Positions 1 through 8,945 are shown, numbered from the stretch's first letter. The stretch: DNA of 64,000 nt from UBA6163 sp031411655 (GCA_031411655.1 JANOBM010000247.1:124001-188000); one strand, 5' to 3'. Translations and numbers: made by a program. Notes: generated by a model not told the origin, from the letters alone.

Positions 1-804
1 GTCAGCTTGGGCTCGATCAGCGTTGGCGTAAATAAGAACTTTTACAGGTGTTCCTGCAGTGATCTGGCCTGGAAAACGCAGCGCATCGATATCACCTTCG
101 ATCCGCAGTTTGTCCAGCTGAACCAACTGCATCACCGGAGTACCCGCTTGTACCCATTCTCCGAGTTGGGCGATTCGTGTCTCGACATACCCGCTAAAAG
201 GTGCCAGAACGCGTCGTCGGGAAAGCTCCAACTCAGCGAGTTGACGTTCGGTGCGTTTGGCAACAAACTGAACCTTGGCAACTTTTTGCTGCGATTCGGC
301 GAGTTCAATGCGAAGCTTCGCTCGCTCGGCTTCGAGGATCTTCTTTTCCATTTCCCAGTACGGTGTCGCGCCTTCGCGTCTCAGTTCCTTATACGCTTCG
401 GCTTCTGCGTTGGCCGACCGTTCACTGTTAACCGCATCACGATAGTTCACGTCGTTGATTGCATTCAGTTCGGCTTCGCGTTCTTCTGCTTGCTTGAGTT
501 CAACGGTTAGTTTTGATTGAGCGTCGTCGATTACGACCAAAAGATCTCCCTTCTGGACACTTGCCCCCTCGGTCGCGTTGAGGTCGGTGATGCGGCCTTC
601 GACTTCGGCTGGAACACGGATGTTTTGAATGAACTTAACCATGCAGTTGTCTGCACGCAGCGTGCGCTCACTGCTTTTGGGGATACTCGATGTTGTAGCG
701 GTGGGCGGCGGGGTAGCACTCGGTGCGACCTTCTCCTGCGCGGAGGCCATCGTTGAGGCAAGACACAAAGCCATGCCTAATAACGCCAAGTAACGGAAAT
801 GCAT
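1..804 (-). CDS. Secreted HlyD/RND-type periplasmic adaptor (3' end beyond window)
   Basis: The minus-strand frame from an ATG at 804 stays open to the window edge, giving 268 residues without a stop. It starts with a Sec signal peptide (MHFRYLALLGMALCLAS then AQE). A lipoyl-like half follows (VPAEVEGRITDLNATEG, GDLLVVID), then a long Glu/Ala/Lys-rich coiled coil and a second lipoyl half (LAPFSGYVETRIAQLGEWV). This is the membrane-fusion-protein plan of HlyD/AcrA adaptors, which link an inner-membrane transporter to an outer partner. It lies 56 bp downstream of the GAF/HlyD hybrid gene on the same strand, so the two are probably one operon. The transporter or protease they serve is probably beyond the left edge. 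The family call is firm; the substrate is unknown. Confidence 0.85.
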   Translation of the reverse strand, partial: MHFRYLALLGMALCLASTMASAQEKVAPSATPPPTATTSSIPKSSERTLRADNCMVKFIQNIRVPAEVEGRITDLNATEGASVQKGDLLVVIDDAQSKLTVELKQAEEREAELNAINDVNYRDAVNSERSANAEAEAYKELRREGATPYWEMEKKILEAERAKLRIELAESQQKVAKVQFVAKRTERQLAELELSRRRVLAPFSGYVETRIAQLGEWVQAGTPVMQLVQLDKLRIEGDIDALRFPGQITAGTPVKVLIYANADRAQAD

Positions 805-860
805 GATGTCTCGCGCTACTCGGTTCGAATGGAGTCGGTTAATCATTTTGTTGGACAATC

Positions 861-2906
861 CTAAAAGAAGAACTTGCATAGCCATTCGTGAATTTCATGA
901 AACAAAACAAACCCGCTGGCGCGTCTACCGCATCGCACATCCGCGATGACCTTAGCTCCAGGTCTTGGTTTGACTTTCTCAAGTTGTTCCCGGTCAGGGA
1001 TGGCACGCATCTTGACGATGGAACCGTGTTCTTGATCGCTTTGGGCTCGCAGCTGAACTTCCTTTCGAGAGAGCGTCGCCAGCATTGGGGAATCGGGATC
1101 AGTCGCGAGCACATATTCAACAGGAAGCGTGTCATCGGTGACGTCGCGGAATCGCGAATCCAAATGGCTCATTCGCTTGTCGGGCATCTTGAGTTCCAAG
1201 TGCATCGGCTGATGACGGTCGGCCACTTCCATCAACACTTGGCCGGTCATCACGGGGCGAGTTCGAAGCGTCTTTTCGAGATCCCATGTCAAAACCGTAC
1301 CATCGATCGGGGCGCGAATGGTCAGTTGTTCGGTTCGAGCTTGTTGCAGTTTTAGTTTTTCGCGCAGCGACTCAAGCCGCACGATGAACTCGCGTTCTTC
1401 TCCTTGGAACTGTTGAATTTCGCTCGACTTAAGCTCTCGCCGCTCTGTCAGCATGCCGCGAACTCGCCCCAGTTCAGCCGTAGCAGTTTGGATTTGGCCG
1501 AGCAATTCCGTCAGTTCAATTTCAAGTTTTGGATTTCGAAGTCGCACGACTGGGTCGCCGGCTTTTACCTCCTTGCCATGGTCGACCAAAACCTCGACCA
1601 CTTCGCCGTCGATAGGAGCAAAAACTTCACGACGGACATCGGGTTCAAGCGTTCCCTCTGCCTCAAGCTGTAGCTCGAGAGGTACAAAAACGAGGGCTAA
1701 AATGCCTAGCGTGATCAAAGACAGTACCGCGATCGTTTTCGGTAGAGTTCTTGAGCGGAACAGCCACATCGCTTTGCCAAGGGTCCGCCACAGCGGCATC
1801 AAGAACAAACTGCTGTGCGTGAGTGAGTTTGCGATCGCGCGTGTCCCGTGTTCGTAGACGAGATCCACTCGCGCCCGAAAAACATCGGGTGGAATGTCGC
1901 TTTCAATCTGTTCCACGATCAACGCACCGATGACCTCACCGCGATGAGACCCATCGCGGTCGATTTGACCAGCGGCTCCCTGGGCAGCTTTGCCATCTTG
2001 CTGCGGTCGACGAAGCGGCAGCACCGCAACGTTACGGCCGTAAGACTGATCGACGTAATCTTCCAAGGCCTCTTCAATTTGAGGCGGCAAGTCCTCGGTT
2101 GTGCCGTCGTGCCAGAGCGGTTCGCCCGCTGCCACCACGCGCGTGGCCAGCTTGTTCAACGCTGAAACTATATTGGAACGATTCTCAATCGTATCTTGGC
2201 CGCTGATCGCCTCCACCCGGCATTTGCCTCCGCGTTTGATTGCCACGCTGACGCGGTCGCATCCAATCAGTCGACGACCTTCGTTTGCCACGATGTACGC
2301 TGTCTCCGACATGTTGAGCGATTCGTGCGAGGCCCGCGCGAAGGAGTCGGCCTGCTGCCAAAGCACTTGGCGGTCGCTGAACACTCGAAGCTTTTGACTG
2401 CGCAGCCACTCCGCCGCTAGCTCGCACATCTGTTGCAAAAAGCGGAGGTAACCCTTTTGCGTTTCCGGAGCGGTATCGGGCCGCTGAAAGACTTCAATCA
2501 ATCCATCGGCGTGGCCATCGTGCTTTAGCGGCGCGAGAACAAGCAAGTATCGTGTTGGATTGCCCTCCGCGTCTCCGTCGGTCGTGCCTGAATAGGGTGG
2601 AACCAAGAGGGATTGACCGGTTTGGGTCACGCGACGAATCAACCGTCGGTGCCGTTGCGAGTCGTCGCCATCCTCAAGCAAAATCGCAGGCTCAGCATTG
2701 ATTTGATACTGAAGTCGCATTTGGCGATCATCGTCGAGAAGCCAAATGGCGCCGCCCGGTGCCGCGAGGGCGGTTACGATTCGCTGCAACAGCTCCGGAT
2801 AAAACTCCTCTGCCGTTGCTCCGCTCTTTGCCAAAGCGGCAATTTCATTGACCAAGCCGCGTATCTGCTGCTTGGTTTCTTCGACGGTTTGCTGATTGAC
2901 CGACAT
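861..2906 (-). CDS. GAF-domain/HlyD hybrid membrane adaptor
   Basis: 681 residues. The N-terminal half (about 30-165 and 185-345) looks like two GAF-type sensor modules (for example AAPGGAIWLLDDD and GCDRVSVAIKRGG). A single membrane span follows at about 391-411 (TIAVLSLITLGILALVFVPL). Then comes an HlyD-like extracytoplasmic part: a lipoyl half (VFAPIDGEVVEVLVDHGKEV), a coiled coil, a second lipoyl half (IRAPIDGTVLTWD) and a beta-barrel region. GAF domains bind small ligands or mediate dimerisation and HlyD domains bridge the periplasm, so the protein could couple a cytoplasmic signal to an export or protease complex; that is inference. It is probably the first gene of a minus-strand operon with the secreted adaptor ending at the window edge. 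The start at 2906 leaves 283 bp to the divergent gene at 3190. Confidence 0.82.
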   Translation of the reverse strand: MSVNQQTVEETKQQIRGLVNEIAALAKSGATAEEFYPELLQRIVTALAAPGGAIWLLDDDRQMRLQYQINAEPAILLEDGDDSQRHRRLIRRVTQTGQSLLVPPYSGTTDGDAEGNPTRYLLVLAPLKHDGHADGLIEVFQRPDTAPETQKGYLRFLQQMCELAAEWLRSQKLRVFSDRQVLWQQADSFARASHESLNMSETAYIVANEGRRLIGCDRVSVAIKRGGKCRVEAISGQDTIENRSNIVSALNKLATRVVAAGEPLWHDGTTEDLPPQIEEALEDYVDQSYGRNVAVLPLRRPQQDGKAAQGAAGQIDRDGSHRGEVIGALIVEQIESDIPPDVFRARVDLVYEHGTRAIANSLTHSSLFLMPLWRTLGKAMWLFRSRTLPKTIAVLSLITLGILALVFVPLELQLEAEGTLEPDVRREVFAPIDGEVVEVLVDHGKEVKAGDPVVRLRNPKLEIELTELLGQIQTATAELGRVRGMLTERRELKSSEIQQFQGEEREFIVRLESLREKLKLQQARTEQLTIRAPIDGTVLTWDLEKTLRTRPVMTGQVLMEVADRHQPMHLELKMPDKRMSHLDSRFRDVTDDTLPVEYVLATDPDSPMLATLSRKEVQLRAQSDQEHGSIVKMRAIPDREQLEKVKPRPGAKVIADVRCGRRASGFVLFHEIHEWLCKFFF

Positions 2907-3127
2907 GGCGAATACGTGCCCAGACGAAAGGGAATCTATCCTGCAAGCAATTCAAAGGGAAGGATTTGCTCGCGACCGACGGAACCATACGAAAACCGCC
3001 ACCATGAAGGCCACTTCAATTGGCATCCCCACTCGGACACCCGATTCGGCGGCACCCGAAGCGATGGTTTGGAATCCGACTGAGAAAATGACGACGTTTT
3101 TTCAAAAGAACACTTGCGACTCTTGTA

Positions 3128-3146
3128 GTTATACTTAATGTATAAC
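3128..3146. promoter_or_regulatory. Perfect 7-bp palindrome in divergent promoter region
   Basis: GTTATACTTAATGTATAAC has two perfectly inverted 7-bp arms around a 5-bp AT spacer. It lies between the divergent starts at 2906 (-) and about 3190 (+). The geometry suits a dimeric repressor operator. The AT-rich arms could equally hold -10-like elements. No regulator gene is adjacent. Confidence 0.3.
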
Positions 3147-3189
3147 CTCCTCTGCAAGTCTTTCGTTCAGATTTTGCAGTCATTTTTTA

Positions 3190-3737
3190 TGGACCTACTT
3201 CGAAATGGGCGCGTCGAGCGCTCCCCACCCGGATCGGCTTCGTTGACGCACCACTCTCCACCGACTCCGAATCACGATTCAAGGAACGACGACGTCGCAT
3301 CCGGCGTTGCTCCCGAACTCGGGGAGCCAGACGGCGCCGCCTTAGCCAACGCCTCATTGGCCAGTGCGTCCGTTGCCGGTTCACAAATGCTCCGTTTGCA
3401 ACAGCAGCTCAACCGGCTTCAGCGGACTGTTCGGCTGACAATGGAGGCTGAGTTTCTTTTGTTTTTCGGCAAGTCGTTCGGCTCGCTAGCCGCCAATCAG
3501 GAAGTGGTCGCGATGATTCAGGATGTCCTGGAATCCCATGGACTGCGGGTGCGCTGTCCGGAGTGTGGGCATCCGGCCATCCTTCGATGCAGTGCGCGAC
3601 CAGGGGTTGCGTCGGGAGTGTTCGTGCTTGACCACACAATCGAAGGCCGCCGGACATTTCATGGAGGTACCTCCACTGTGCCGGAGCTTAAGTTGTTAGC
3701 CAAGCCGCCGCGTCGTACCGCAAAGCAGGCCTCGTAG
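3190..3737 (+). CDS. Uncharacterised protein with CPxC motif
   Basis: The frame is open from an ATG at 3138, but that start lies inside a palindrome. The ATG at 3190 (MDLLRNGRVERS) is my preferred start, giving 182 residues. The first 75 residues are Ser/Pro/Asn-rich and probably disordered. A short leucine/glutamine helix follows (SQMLRLQQQLNRLQRTVRLTM) and then a compact C-terminal part with CPECGHPAILRC, which resembles half a zinc knuckle. No signal peptide or membrane span is seen. I do not recognise the family. The gene is transcribed away from the adaptor operon and towards the FAD oxidoreductase, with 148 bp between them. Function unknown; DNA- or RNA-binding is only a guess from the Cys motif. 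Confidence 0.6.
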
Positions 3738-3885
3738 TTCGAAGCATTGCTGAATTACGGATGGGGCATGGAGTATGATGCTTCAAGTCGCTTTTTGTTA
3801 TTTTTTAGGGTGGCATGCCCCCGGCGTTTTCCAGTTTCGGTCGCCACGGTGATCCGCTCGGTTCAATCTCAGCAACGGTATTCTC

Positions 3886-6168
3886 ATGCAACGAAGTCTC
3901 CAACGAATTTCTTTGGTTGCCTTTGTCATTTTCTTGGGGCTGGTGTCGCCAGTGCGTTCTCAAGCTGCGGAGATCCTTATCGAGACCGAAGGGTTCAAGG
4001 ATCGCGGCGGCTGGCAGCTCGACACCCAGTTCGTGCAACAAATGGGTTCCGCTTATCTGCTTGCACACGGCCTCGGCAAGCCGGTCGAAGATGCAACGAC
4101 GACGTTCGTAGTCGCGGAATCAGGGACCTATCATGTCTGGGTTCGAACGTATGACTGGGTGGAGCGATGGAAAGCTCCAGGGAAGCCTGGGCGTTTTCAG
4201 TTGTTTATCGATGACAAGCAGATTGGTAGTGATCTCGGCACTCAAGGCGAGCAGTGGCAGTGGCGTCTTGCTGGTAAGGCAGACCTAATCGCTGGAACGG
4301 CAAGCTTACGTCTGCATGATTTAGCTGGGTTCGACGGACGGTGCGATGCAATCTATCTGGCGACGGATGCTGTCTCGGTGCCGGACAACAGTTTCGCAGT
4401 GATGGCACCGTGGAGGAGAAGGCTGCTGGGAATGAGCGAGACTGTGGTGTCAGTCGAATATGATTTAGTGGTCGTCGGAGGTGGTTACAGCGGAATGGGA
4501 GCTGCCATTTCCGCCGCACGTATGGGCTGTAAGGTTGCTTTGATTCAAGACCGCGCGGTCCTGGGTGGGAATGGCTCGTCGGAAGTCCGAGTTTGGGCGA
4601 TGGGTAACATACGCCGAGGCAAGTTTCCGCGCATTGGGGAGATCGTCGAAGAATTTGCAGATCGAGCGACGAAGTCGCCAGGCGATGAGGAGATGTTCGG
4701 TGATCAGCTTAAAGAAGCCGTGATTCGCAACGAAAAAAACATCGACCTCTATTTGAATCATCATGCCTTTGCCGTTGCAACGAAGGGATCGAAAATTGAA
4801 TCGGTCGATGCTCTGGATGTTCGAACCGGTGCGATTCGCAGGTTTCGAAGTCCGCTGTTCGCCGATTGCACTGGCCACGCGTGGATCGGTGCCCTCGCTG
4901 AGGCAGCATGGGTAATGCAGGCGGATGGAAGAATGGGGATGAGCAACATGTGGACATGGGCGGAAGCGGAATCCGAAACGTCTTTTCCGCCAACTCCATG
5001 GGCATTGCCATTGACGATGGATGATTTCCCCTACCCACGTGATTTTCATGCACAGTGGTTTTGGGAAAGCGGCTTTGATAAGGATGCCATCGGTGATGCG
5101 GAAGCGATTCGCGATTGGAATTTACGCGCCGGATTCGGAGCATTCGCCGCAATGAAAAATGGAGACGGCGCCGCGGATCACGCTAATGCTTACATGACGT
5201 GGATGGCTTATGTCGGTGGGCCTCGCGAGAGTCGGTTACTGGAGGGCGATGTCGTGTTGACGCAAGAAGACATCGTCTCCAAGCGAGAGTTTCCCGACGG
5301 GTGCGTACCGACGACGTGGTCAATCGATTTGCATTATCCCAAGAAAGAATTCGCGGCGAAGTTCGCAGATAATCCGTTTATCTCGATCGCTGTTCATGAC
5401 AATCGAATTGATCGGCAGTATGGATACCCCGTACCTTATCGGTGTTTCTACTCGAAGAACGTGGATAATTTATTTATGGCCGGACGATGTATCAGCGTGA
5501 CTCACGAAGCACTAGGAACGGTCCGAGTAATGAAGACATGTGGGATGATGGGTGAAGTGGTAGGTAAGGCTGCGAGTCTTTGTCGGCAATATGAATGCTC
5601 GCCGCGAGACGTTTATCAAAGCTACTTGTCCGACTTGCTTTCGTTGTTGCAATTGCCCGGTAAGGCCCGCCGAGATTCGATCGGCGGTCCGACCATCATG
5701 CCTGAAGTCCTACTGCCGCTGCCCAACGCGCTCGGTCCCGAATCAGGCAGAGAGTTGGCAAAGTTAGAAGGGGTTGTACTCGACGAAACCCAAGCCGAGT
5801 TGGCTGGCAAATGGACACACGGAGAAGGACTCAAAAATTATATTGGATGGGGCTATCATTACGCGTCACCTGACGATGGCTCTGTCGCTGACTTTAGGCT
5901 GAAGGTTCCCAGAACCGGACGTTATCTTGTCCGCATTTATAGTGCTCCACATGAGAATCGCGGAGGAAATGTTCCAGTGGACTTGCTTGTGGATGGTAAA
6001 TCGACCACGCGGCAACGAGTAGACATGCGAAAGTCTTACCCAGAGGGGGCCATCGATCTGGGACAGTTGGACTTATCCGAAGGCCAGACGCTGACCGTAC
6101 GACTGTCCACGGAAGAAGCTGGTGGAATAGTCCATGCTGATGCCGCCCAGATTCTTCCGGTCAAGTGA
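3886..6168 (+). CDS. Secreted FAD-dependent oxidoreductase with golvesin-like C-terminus
   Basis: 760 residues. The N-terminal signal peptide (hydrophobic residues 8-20, then SQAAE) predicts export. Residues about 28-165 form a beta-rich carbohydrate-binding-like module (TYHVWVRTYDW). A Rossmann FAD motif follows at 192-205 (YDLVVVGGGYSGMG), then VLGGNGSSEVRVW, typical of the FAD_oxidored (PF12831) family. A second FAD-contact segment is NLFMAGRCISVTHEALGT. The C-terminal 125 residues (from KWTHGEGL) resemble the golvesin/Xly carbohydrate-binding-like domain. The likely role is redox modification of a sugar or other polysaccharide-derived substrate outside the cytoplasm. The gene is 3 bp from an FMN-binding membrane protein, its likely electron partner. 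Substrate unknown. Confidence 0.85.
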   Translation: MQRSLQRISLVAFVIFLGLVSPVRSQAAEILIETEGFKDRGGWQLDTQFVQQMGSAYLLAHGLGKPVEDATTTFVVAESGTYHVWVRTYDWVERWKAPGKPGRFQLFIDDKQIGSDLGTQGEQWQWRLAGKADLIAGTASLRLHDLAGFDGRCDAIYLATDAVSVPDNSFAVMAPWRRRLLGMSETVVSVEYDLVVVGGGYSGMGAAISAARMGCKVALIQDRAVLGGNGSSEVRVWAMGNIRRGKFPRIGEIVEEFADRATKSPGDEEMFGDQLKEAVIRNEKNIDLYLNHHAFAVATKGSKIESVDALDVRTGAIRRFRSPLFADCTGHAWIGALAEAAWVMQADGRMGMSNMWTWAEAESETSFPPTPWALPLTMDDFPYPRDFHAQWFWESGFDKDAIGDAEAIRDWNLRAGFGAFAAMKNGDGAADHANAYMTWMAYVGGPRESRLLEGDVVLTQEDIVSKREFPDGCVPTTWSIDLHYPKKEFAAKFADNPFISIAVHDNRIDRQYGYPVPYRCFYSKNVDNLFMAGRCISVTHEALGTVRVMKTCGMMGEVVGKAASLCRQYECSPRDVYQSYLSDLLSLLQLPGKARRDSIGGPTIMPEVLLPLPNALGPESGRELAKLEGVVLDETQAELAGKWTHGEGLKNYIGWGYHYASPDDGSVADFRLKVPRTGRYLVRIYSAPHENRGGNVPVDLLVDGKSTTRQRVDMRKSYPEGAIDLGQLDLSEGQTLTVRLSTEEAGGIVHADAAQILPVK

Positions 6169-6171
6169 TTC

Positions 6172-8088
6172 GTGCACAAACTTCCGATTGTTGACGGCAA
6201 CTCGAGCCATTCTGTACGGAGATTGGTGCCACCGGGCCCAGGCGGCCAACGCGGCTTTTGGGTTTGGATGCCGCACCTAACGCATTGTCTTCGGATGGCG
6301 ATGATCGGTTTACTGGTGCTTGGGCTTCATCGTCAAGCGAAAGTGGATGGTGCGATGGGGCCGGCCGGTAGCGACGTCTGGTCGCTAAAGATGATTGCTA
6401 AGTTAGTTCCCGTGGGGCTAACCCTTCGGTCGGTATCGGATGATCCACGACTGCGCGAGACGGTGAGTGCGGATGGTCGCCGGCACGCCTTGTGGATGTG
6501 CAGTTCGCCGCAAGCCGATCACATCATCGGATATTCAGGCCCGACGCGTTTGTTGTTGGTGATGGACGACGATCGATCCATTCGCGAGGTGAAAATACTC
6601 AACAGTTTCGACACGGCCGAGCACCTGCGCAAAGTCGAAGATTCTTTGGCATTTTGGCGGCAATTCGTGGGTTGGCGATTAGGGCAGCGAGAGATGCTAA
6701 CCGTGGATGGGGTGAGCGGAGCGACGCTTACGAGCCTCGCGATTGCTGAATCGGTCATCGAGTGCGTAATGGCGTCACCCGACTTAGGTGATCGTGGCGG
6801 TGGCCAGGACGAGGCGTCGCTCAATCGGATCGCGCGACGTAGCCTCAAATTCCCGAAAGAGATAACGAACGAAGAAGTTCTCTCATGGATCAAGCCAGCC
6901 CATCCAATCGCCGTATCCAACGGGAAGTTTGTGGGCCCGGAAAGTACTCAAGTTCAATCCGACGGCCGAGTGCGAGTTTTCACAGGAGAAAATATCCCCT
7001 CGGGATGGGTCTTCCGTACGGGTCCCCTGACGGATGACATAATCGGCTATCAAGGTCCATCGGAGTTGTTGATGAAAATCAGCGATAGCGGCGTATTGTT
7101 GGACGTCATGTTGAGAACCAGTTTCGATAACGAGCCTTACGTTCGTTACACGAAACAAGAGCGATCCTTCTGGAAGAGATTCAAGAACCGTGAATTAAGT
7201 GAGATCGCTACGATCGATCTCGAAAAGGAGCAGATCGACGGTGTATCGGGCGCGACGATGACGTCGGTAGCTGTTGCAAAAACAATTCGGGATGCGGCCA
7301 AGGCGTATCTAGTCGATCACGCCGACAAGCCGGTTGAAGCGTCCTCCGTGATCGGCGAAGACGCTCGCAGAAACACTGGTCGCTCGGTGCGATGGAACTT
7401 TTCATCTGGTGAATTGCTTACCGCAGTGGTAGCACTCGCGTCGGTGTACTGGAGCTTTTCAAGATATCGAGGCAACCGCCGGGCGAGGTTTGTTTGGCAA
7501 TTAATGAGCGTGCTTGTACTCGTTCTCGTTAGTGGCAACCTCTTGTCAATCGCATTGTTCAGCGGCTGGACTCGAGGCGGGCCCTCTTATCGCCTTGCAC
7601 CGGGAATCACGACATTGCTCGTAATTTCATTCTTGATGGCGTCGATCACAAAACGCAATGTGTATTGCGATCACCTCTGTCCGCACGGAATCCTACAGCA
7701 ATGGATTCGGCCGTCGCGTCCTTCGAAGAGTCGATTGGGTCAGATGATTCTTGTGATACTGCATAGCAACGTCGTCACGGCGAGCCTTCAGGCACTTGGG
7801 TATGCGGCGATCGCATCAGCCTTTATTGCTGTTGTCATTCCATTGCCGCTCAATTTGGCTTGGCTGGAGCCGTTTGATACTTATGTGCTGTTGACCGCAT
7901 TCTCGTTTAGTTCAGTGGTCTTTTTTATGTCGCTGATCGCGGCACGATCAAAGCCGCTTTATTACTGCCGCGTTGCCTGCCCAACAGGGAAGATCATGGA
8001 CTATGTTCGGCGTAGTCGCCACAGCGGAAGCATTTCGATCCTCGACCTCGTGGTCTTGGTCGCAGTGGTGATCACTTGGTCGACTTGA
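6172..8088 (+). CDS. Membrane flavoprotein: two FMN-binding domains plus NosR/NapH-like CX3CP module
   Basis: 638 residues from a GTG start 3 bp after the previous stop. After one N-terminal membrane segment (about 39-54) come two tandem FMN-binding domains, each with the flavinylation signature DGVSGAT (179-185 and 356-362) in which the Thr carries covalent FMN in RnfG, NqrC and NosR. The C-terminal half has about five membrane spans and two CX3CP motifs (C499/C503, CDHLCP; C599/C603, CRVACP), as in NosR and NapH. The soluble two-cluster ferredoxin tail of NosR is missing. The layout predicts electron flow from the membrane to extracytoplasmic flavins. Tight linkage to the secreted FAD oxidoreductase suggests that enzyme is the partner. 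An ApbE flavin transferase would be required and is not in this window. Confidence 0.8.
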   Translation: MHKLPIVDGNSSHSVRRLVPPGPGGQRGFWVWMPHLTHCLRMAMIGLLVLGLHRQAKVDGAMGPAGSDVWSLKMIAKLVPVGLTLRSVSDDPRLRETVSADGRRHALWMCSSPQADHIIGYSGPTRLLLVMDDDRSIREVKILNSFDTAEHLRKVEDSLAFWRQFVGWRLGQREMLTVDGVSGATLTSLAIAESVIECVMASPDLGDRGGGQDEASLNRIARRSLKFPKEITNEEVLSWIKPAHPIAVSNGKFVGPESTQVQSDGRVRVFTGENIPSGWVFRTGPLTDDIIGYQGPSELLMKISDSGVLLDVMLRTSFDNEPYVRYTKQERSFWKRFKNRELSEIATIDLEKEQIDGVSGATMTSVAVAKTIRDAAKAYLVDHADKPVEASSVIGEDARRNTGRSVRWNFSSGELLTAVVALASVYWSFSRYRGNRRARFVWQLMSVLVLVLVSGNLLSIALFSGWTRGGPSYRLAPGITTLLVISFLMASITKRNVYCDHLCPHGILQQWIRPSRPSKSRLGQMILVILHSNVVTASLQALGYAAIASAFIAVVIPLPLNLAWLEPFDTYVLLTAFSFSSVVFFMSLIAARSKPLYYCRVACPTGKIMDYVRRSRHSGSISILDLVVLVAVVITWST

Positions 8089-8098
8089 CTTAAGGCAA

Positions 8099-8117
8099 GC
8101 TCCCTTGCAGAGGGAGC
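8099..8117 (+). terminator. Hairpin after FMN/CX3CP gene
   Basis: GCTCCCT-TGCAG-AGGGAGC is a perfect 7-bp stem that begins 10 bp after the stop at 8088. A short T run (GTTTTTAAG) follows only 9 bp later, so intrinsic termination is plausible but not textbook. Confidence 0.45.
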
Positions 8118-8224
8118 GAACGAACGTTTTTAAGCGTTGATCGGCCTGAAAGTGGAAGATTTTTATCCAATCGCTAGTGGGTTCGCATCGTGTCGATGTA
8201 TTCTACCTAAAACGTTCCCCCGGG

Positions 8225-8254
8225 CACTTGGTAGCTTACTAAGTGTTCTACCAA
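8225..8254 (+). promoter_or_regulatory. Two mutually exclusive hairpins in leader of small secreted protein
   Basis: CACTTGGT...ACTAAGTG (8225-8245, one mismatch) and TTGGTAG...CTACCAA (8229-8254, perfect 7-bp arms) share the same left arm, so only one can form. They lie 57 bp upstream of the ATG at 8311. The arrangement resembles a switching leader, or just two overlapping inverted repeats; no known riboswitch class is recognised. Confidence 0.25.
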
Positions 8255-8310
8255 CGGCGGTTCCTACCTGCTGCTGATGTGTTCGTTCTGTGTCGACGCT
8301 CTCTTAATGA

Positions 8311-8859
8311 ATGGTTCAAAAAATGAATTGTATGTCTCGATTGTTGTGTTGCACTGTTGCCGCTCTTCTTGTTTCTCCTTGCTTTGCCGATGACGCACCA
8401 AAAGATAAAGGGAAAGATAAAGGGAAAGATAAGGGGAAGGGTGAAAAGCCGTCATCGATGGTGGTGTCGAAGCTCGAAGCCGTAGAGCTCACATCCGACC
8501 AAAAGACAAAACTTGAAGAGTTGGCTGGTGCCCTTGATAACGGAATGGCCGAGCTTGTTAAGGGAGGTTTTACGCCTGATCTTTTCAAAAAACGCGCCGA
8601 AGCGATGAAAAAGGTTCGCGAAGAAGGTGTGAAGGGAAAAGACGCCGCTGCCAAAGCAATGGCAGCGATGGACGCTACAGATGAGCAAAAGGCTTTATTG
8701 ACCAAAGCTTTCGAGCTCCAAGCAGCCTTTCACAAAGGCGTCGCCGGGATGTTGAGTGAAGAGCAGATGGGCAAGTTGCCAGAAGATGTTAAGAAGCACT
8801 TAGGCCATGCGTTGCCAAAGGAAAAGAAAGACAAGAAGAACAAAGCAAAAGCTGAATAG
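8311..8859 (+). CDS. Small secreted Lys-rich protein with Spy/CpxP-like LTxxQ motifs
   Basis: 182 residues. Signal peptide at about 1-26 (SRLLCCTVAALLVSPCFA then DD). A low-complexity KDKGK repeat follows, encoded by three copies of a roughly 12-bp unit around 8401-8440. The helical body carries LTSDQKTKLEEL, TDEQKALLTKAF and LSEEQMGKLPEDV, spaced like the LTxxQ motifs of periplasmic Spy/CpxP helical proteins, and the tail is very basic (KKDKKNKAKAE). ATGs at 8311, 8326 and 8335 are in frame; all keep the signal peptide. The gene stands alone, with its own terminator at 8907. A periplasmic chaperone or metal/stress-related role is suggested only by the motif; function unproven. Confidence 0.7.
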   Translation: MVQKMNCMSRLLCCTVAALLVSPCFADDAPKDKGKDKGKDKGKGEKPSSMVVSKLEAVELTSDQKTKLEELAGALDNGMAELVKGGFTPDLFKKRAEAMKKVREEGVKGKDAAAKAMAAMDATDEQKALLTKAFELQAAFHKGVAGMLSEEQMGKLPEDVKKHLGHALPKEKKDKKNKAKAE

Positions 8860-8906
8860 TTATCGCTTTTGGAAGGTGTACCGCTTTGAATTGAAATTCC
8901 TCTTGA

Positions 8907-8945
8907 GGGCAGGTTTGCTTCAACGCAAGCCTGCCCTTACTTTTT
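8907..8945 (+). terminator. Strong intrinsic terminator
   Basis: GGGCAGGTTTGC-TTCAAC-GCAAGCCTGCCC forms a 12-bp stem (one G-U pair) with a 6-nt loop at 8907-8936, followed by TTAC and TTTTT. It lies 48 bp after the stop of the small secreted protein and ends that transcript before the convergent M13 peptidase gene. Confidence 0.85.
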
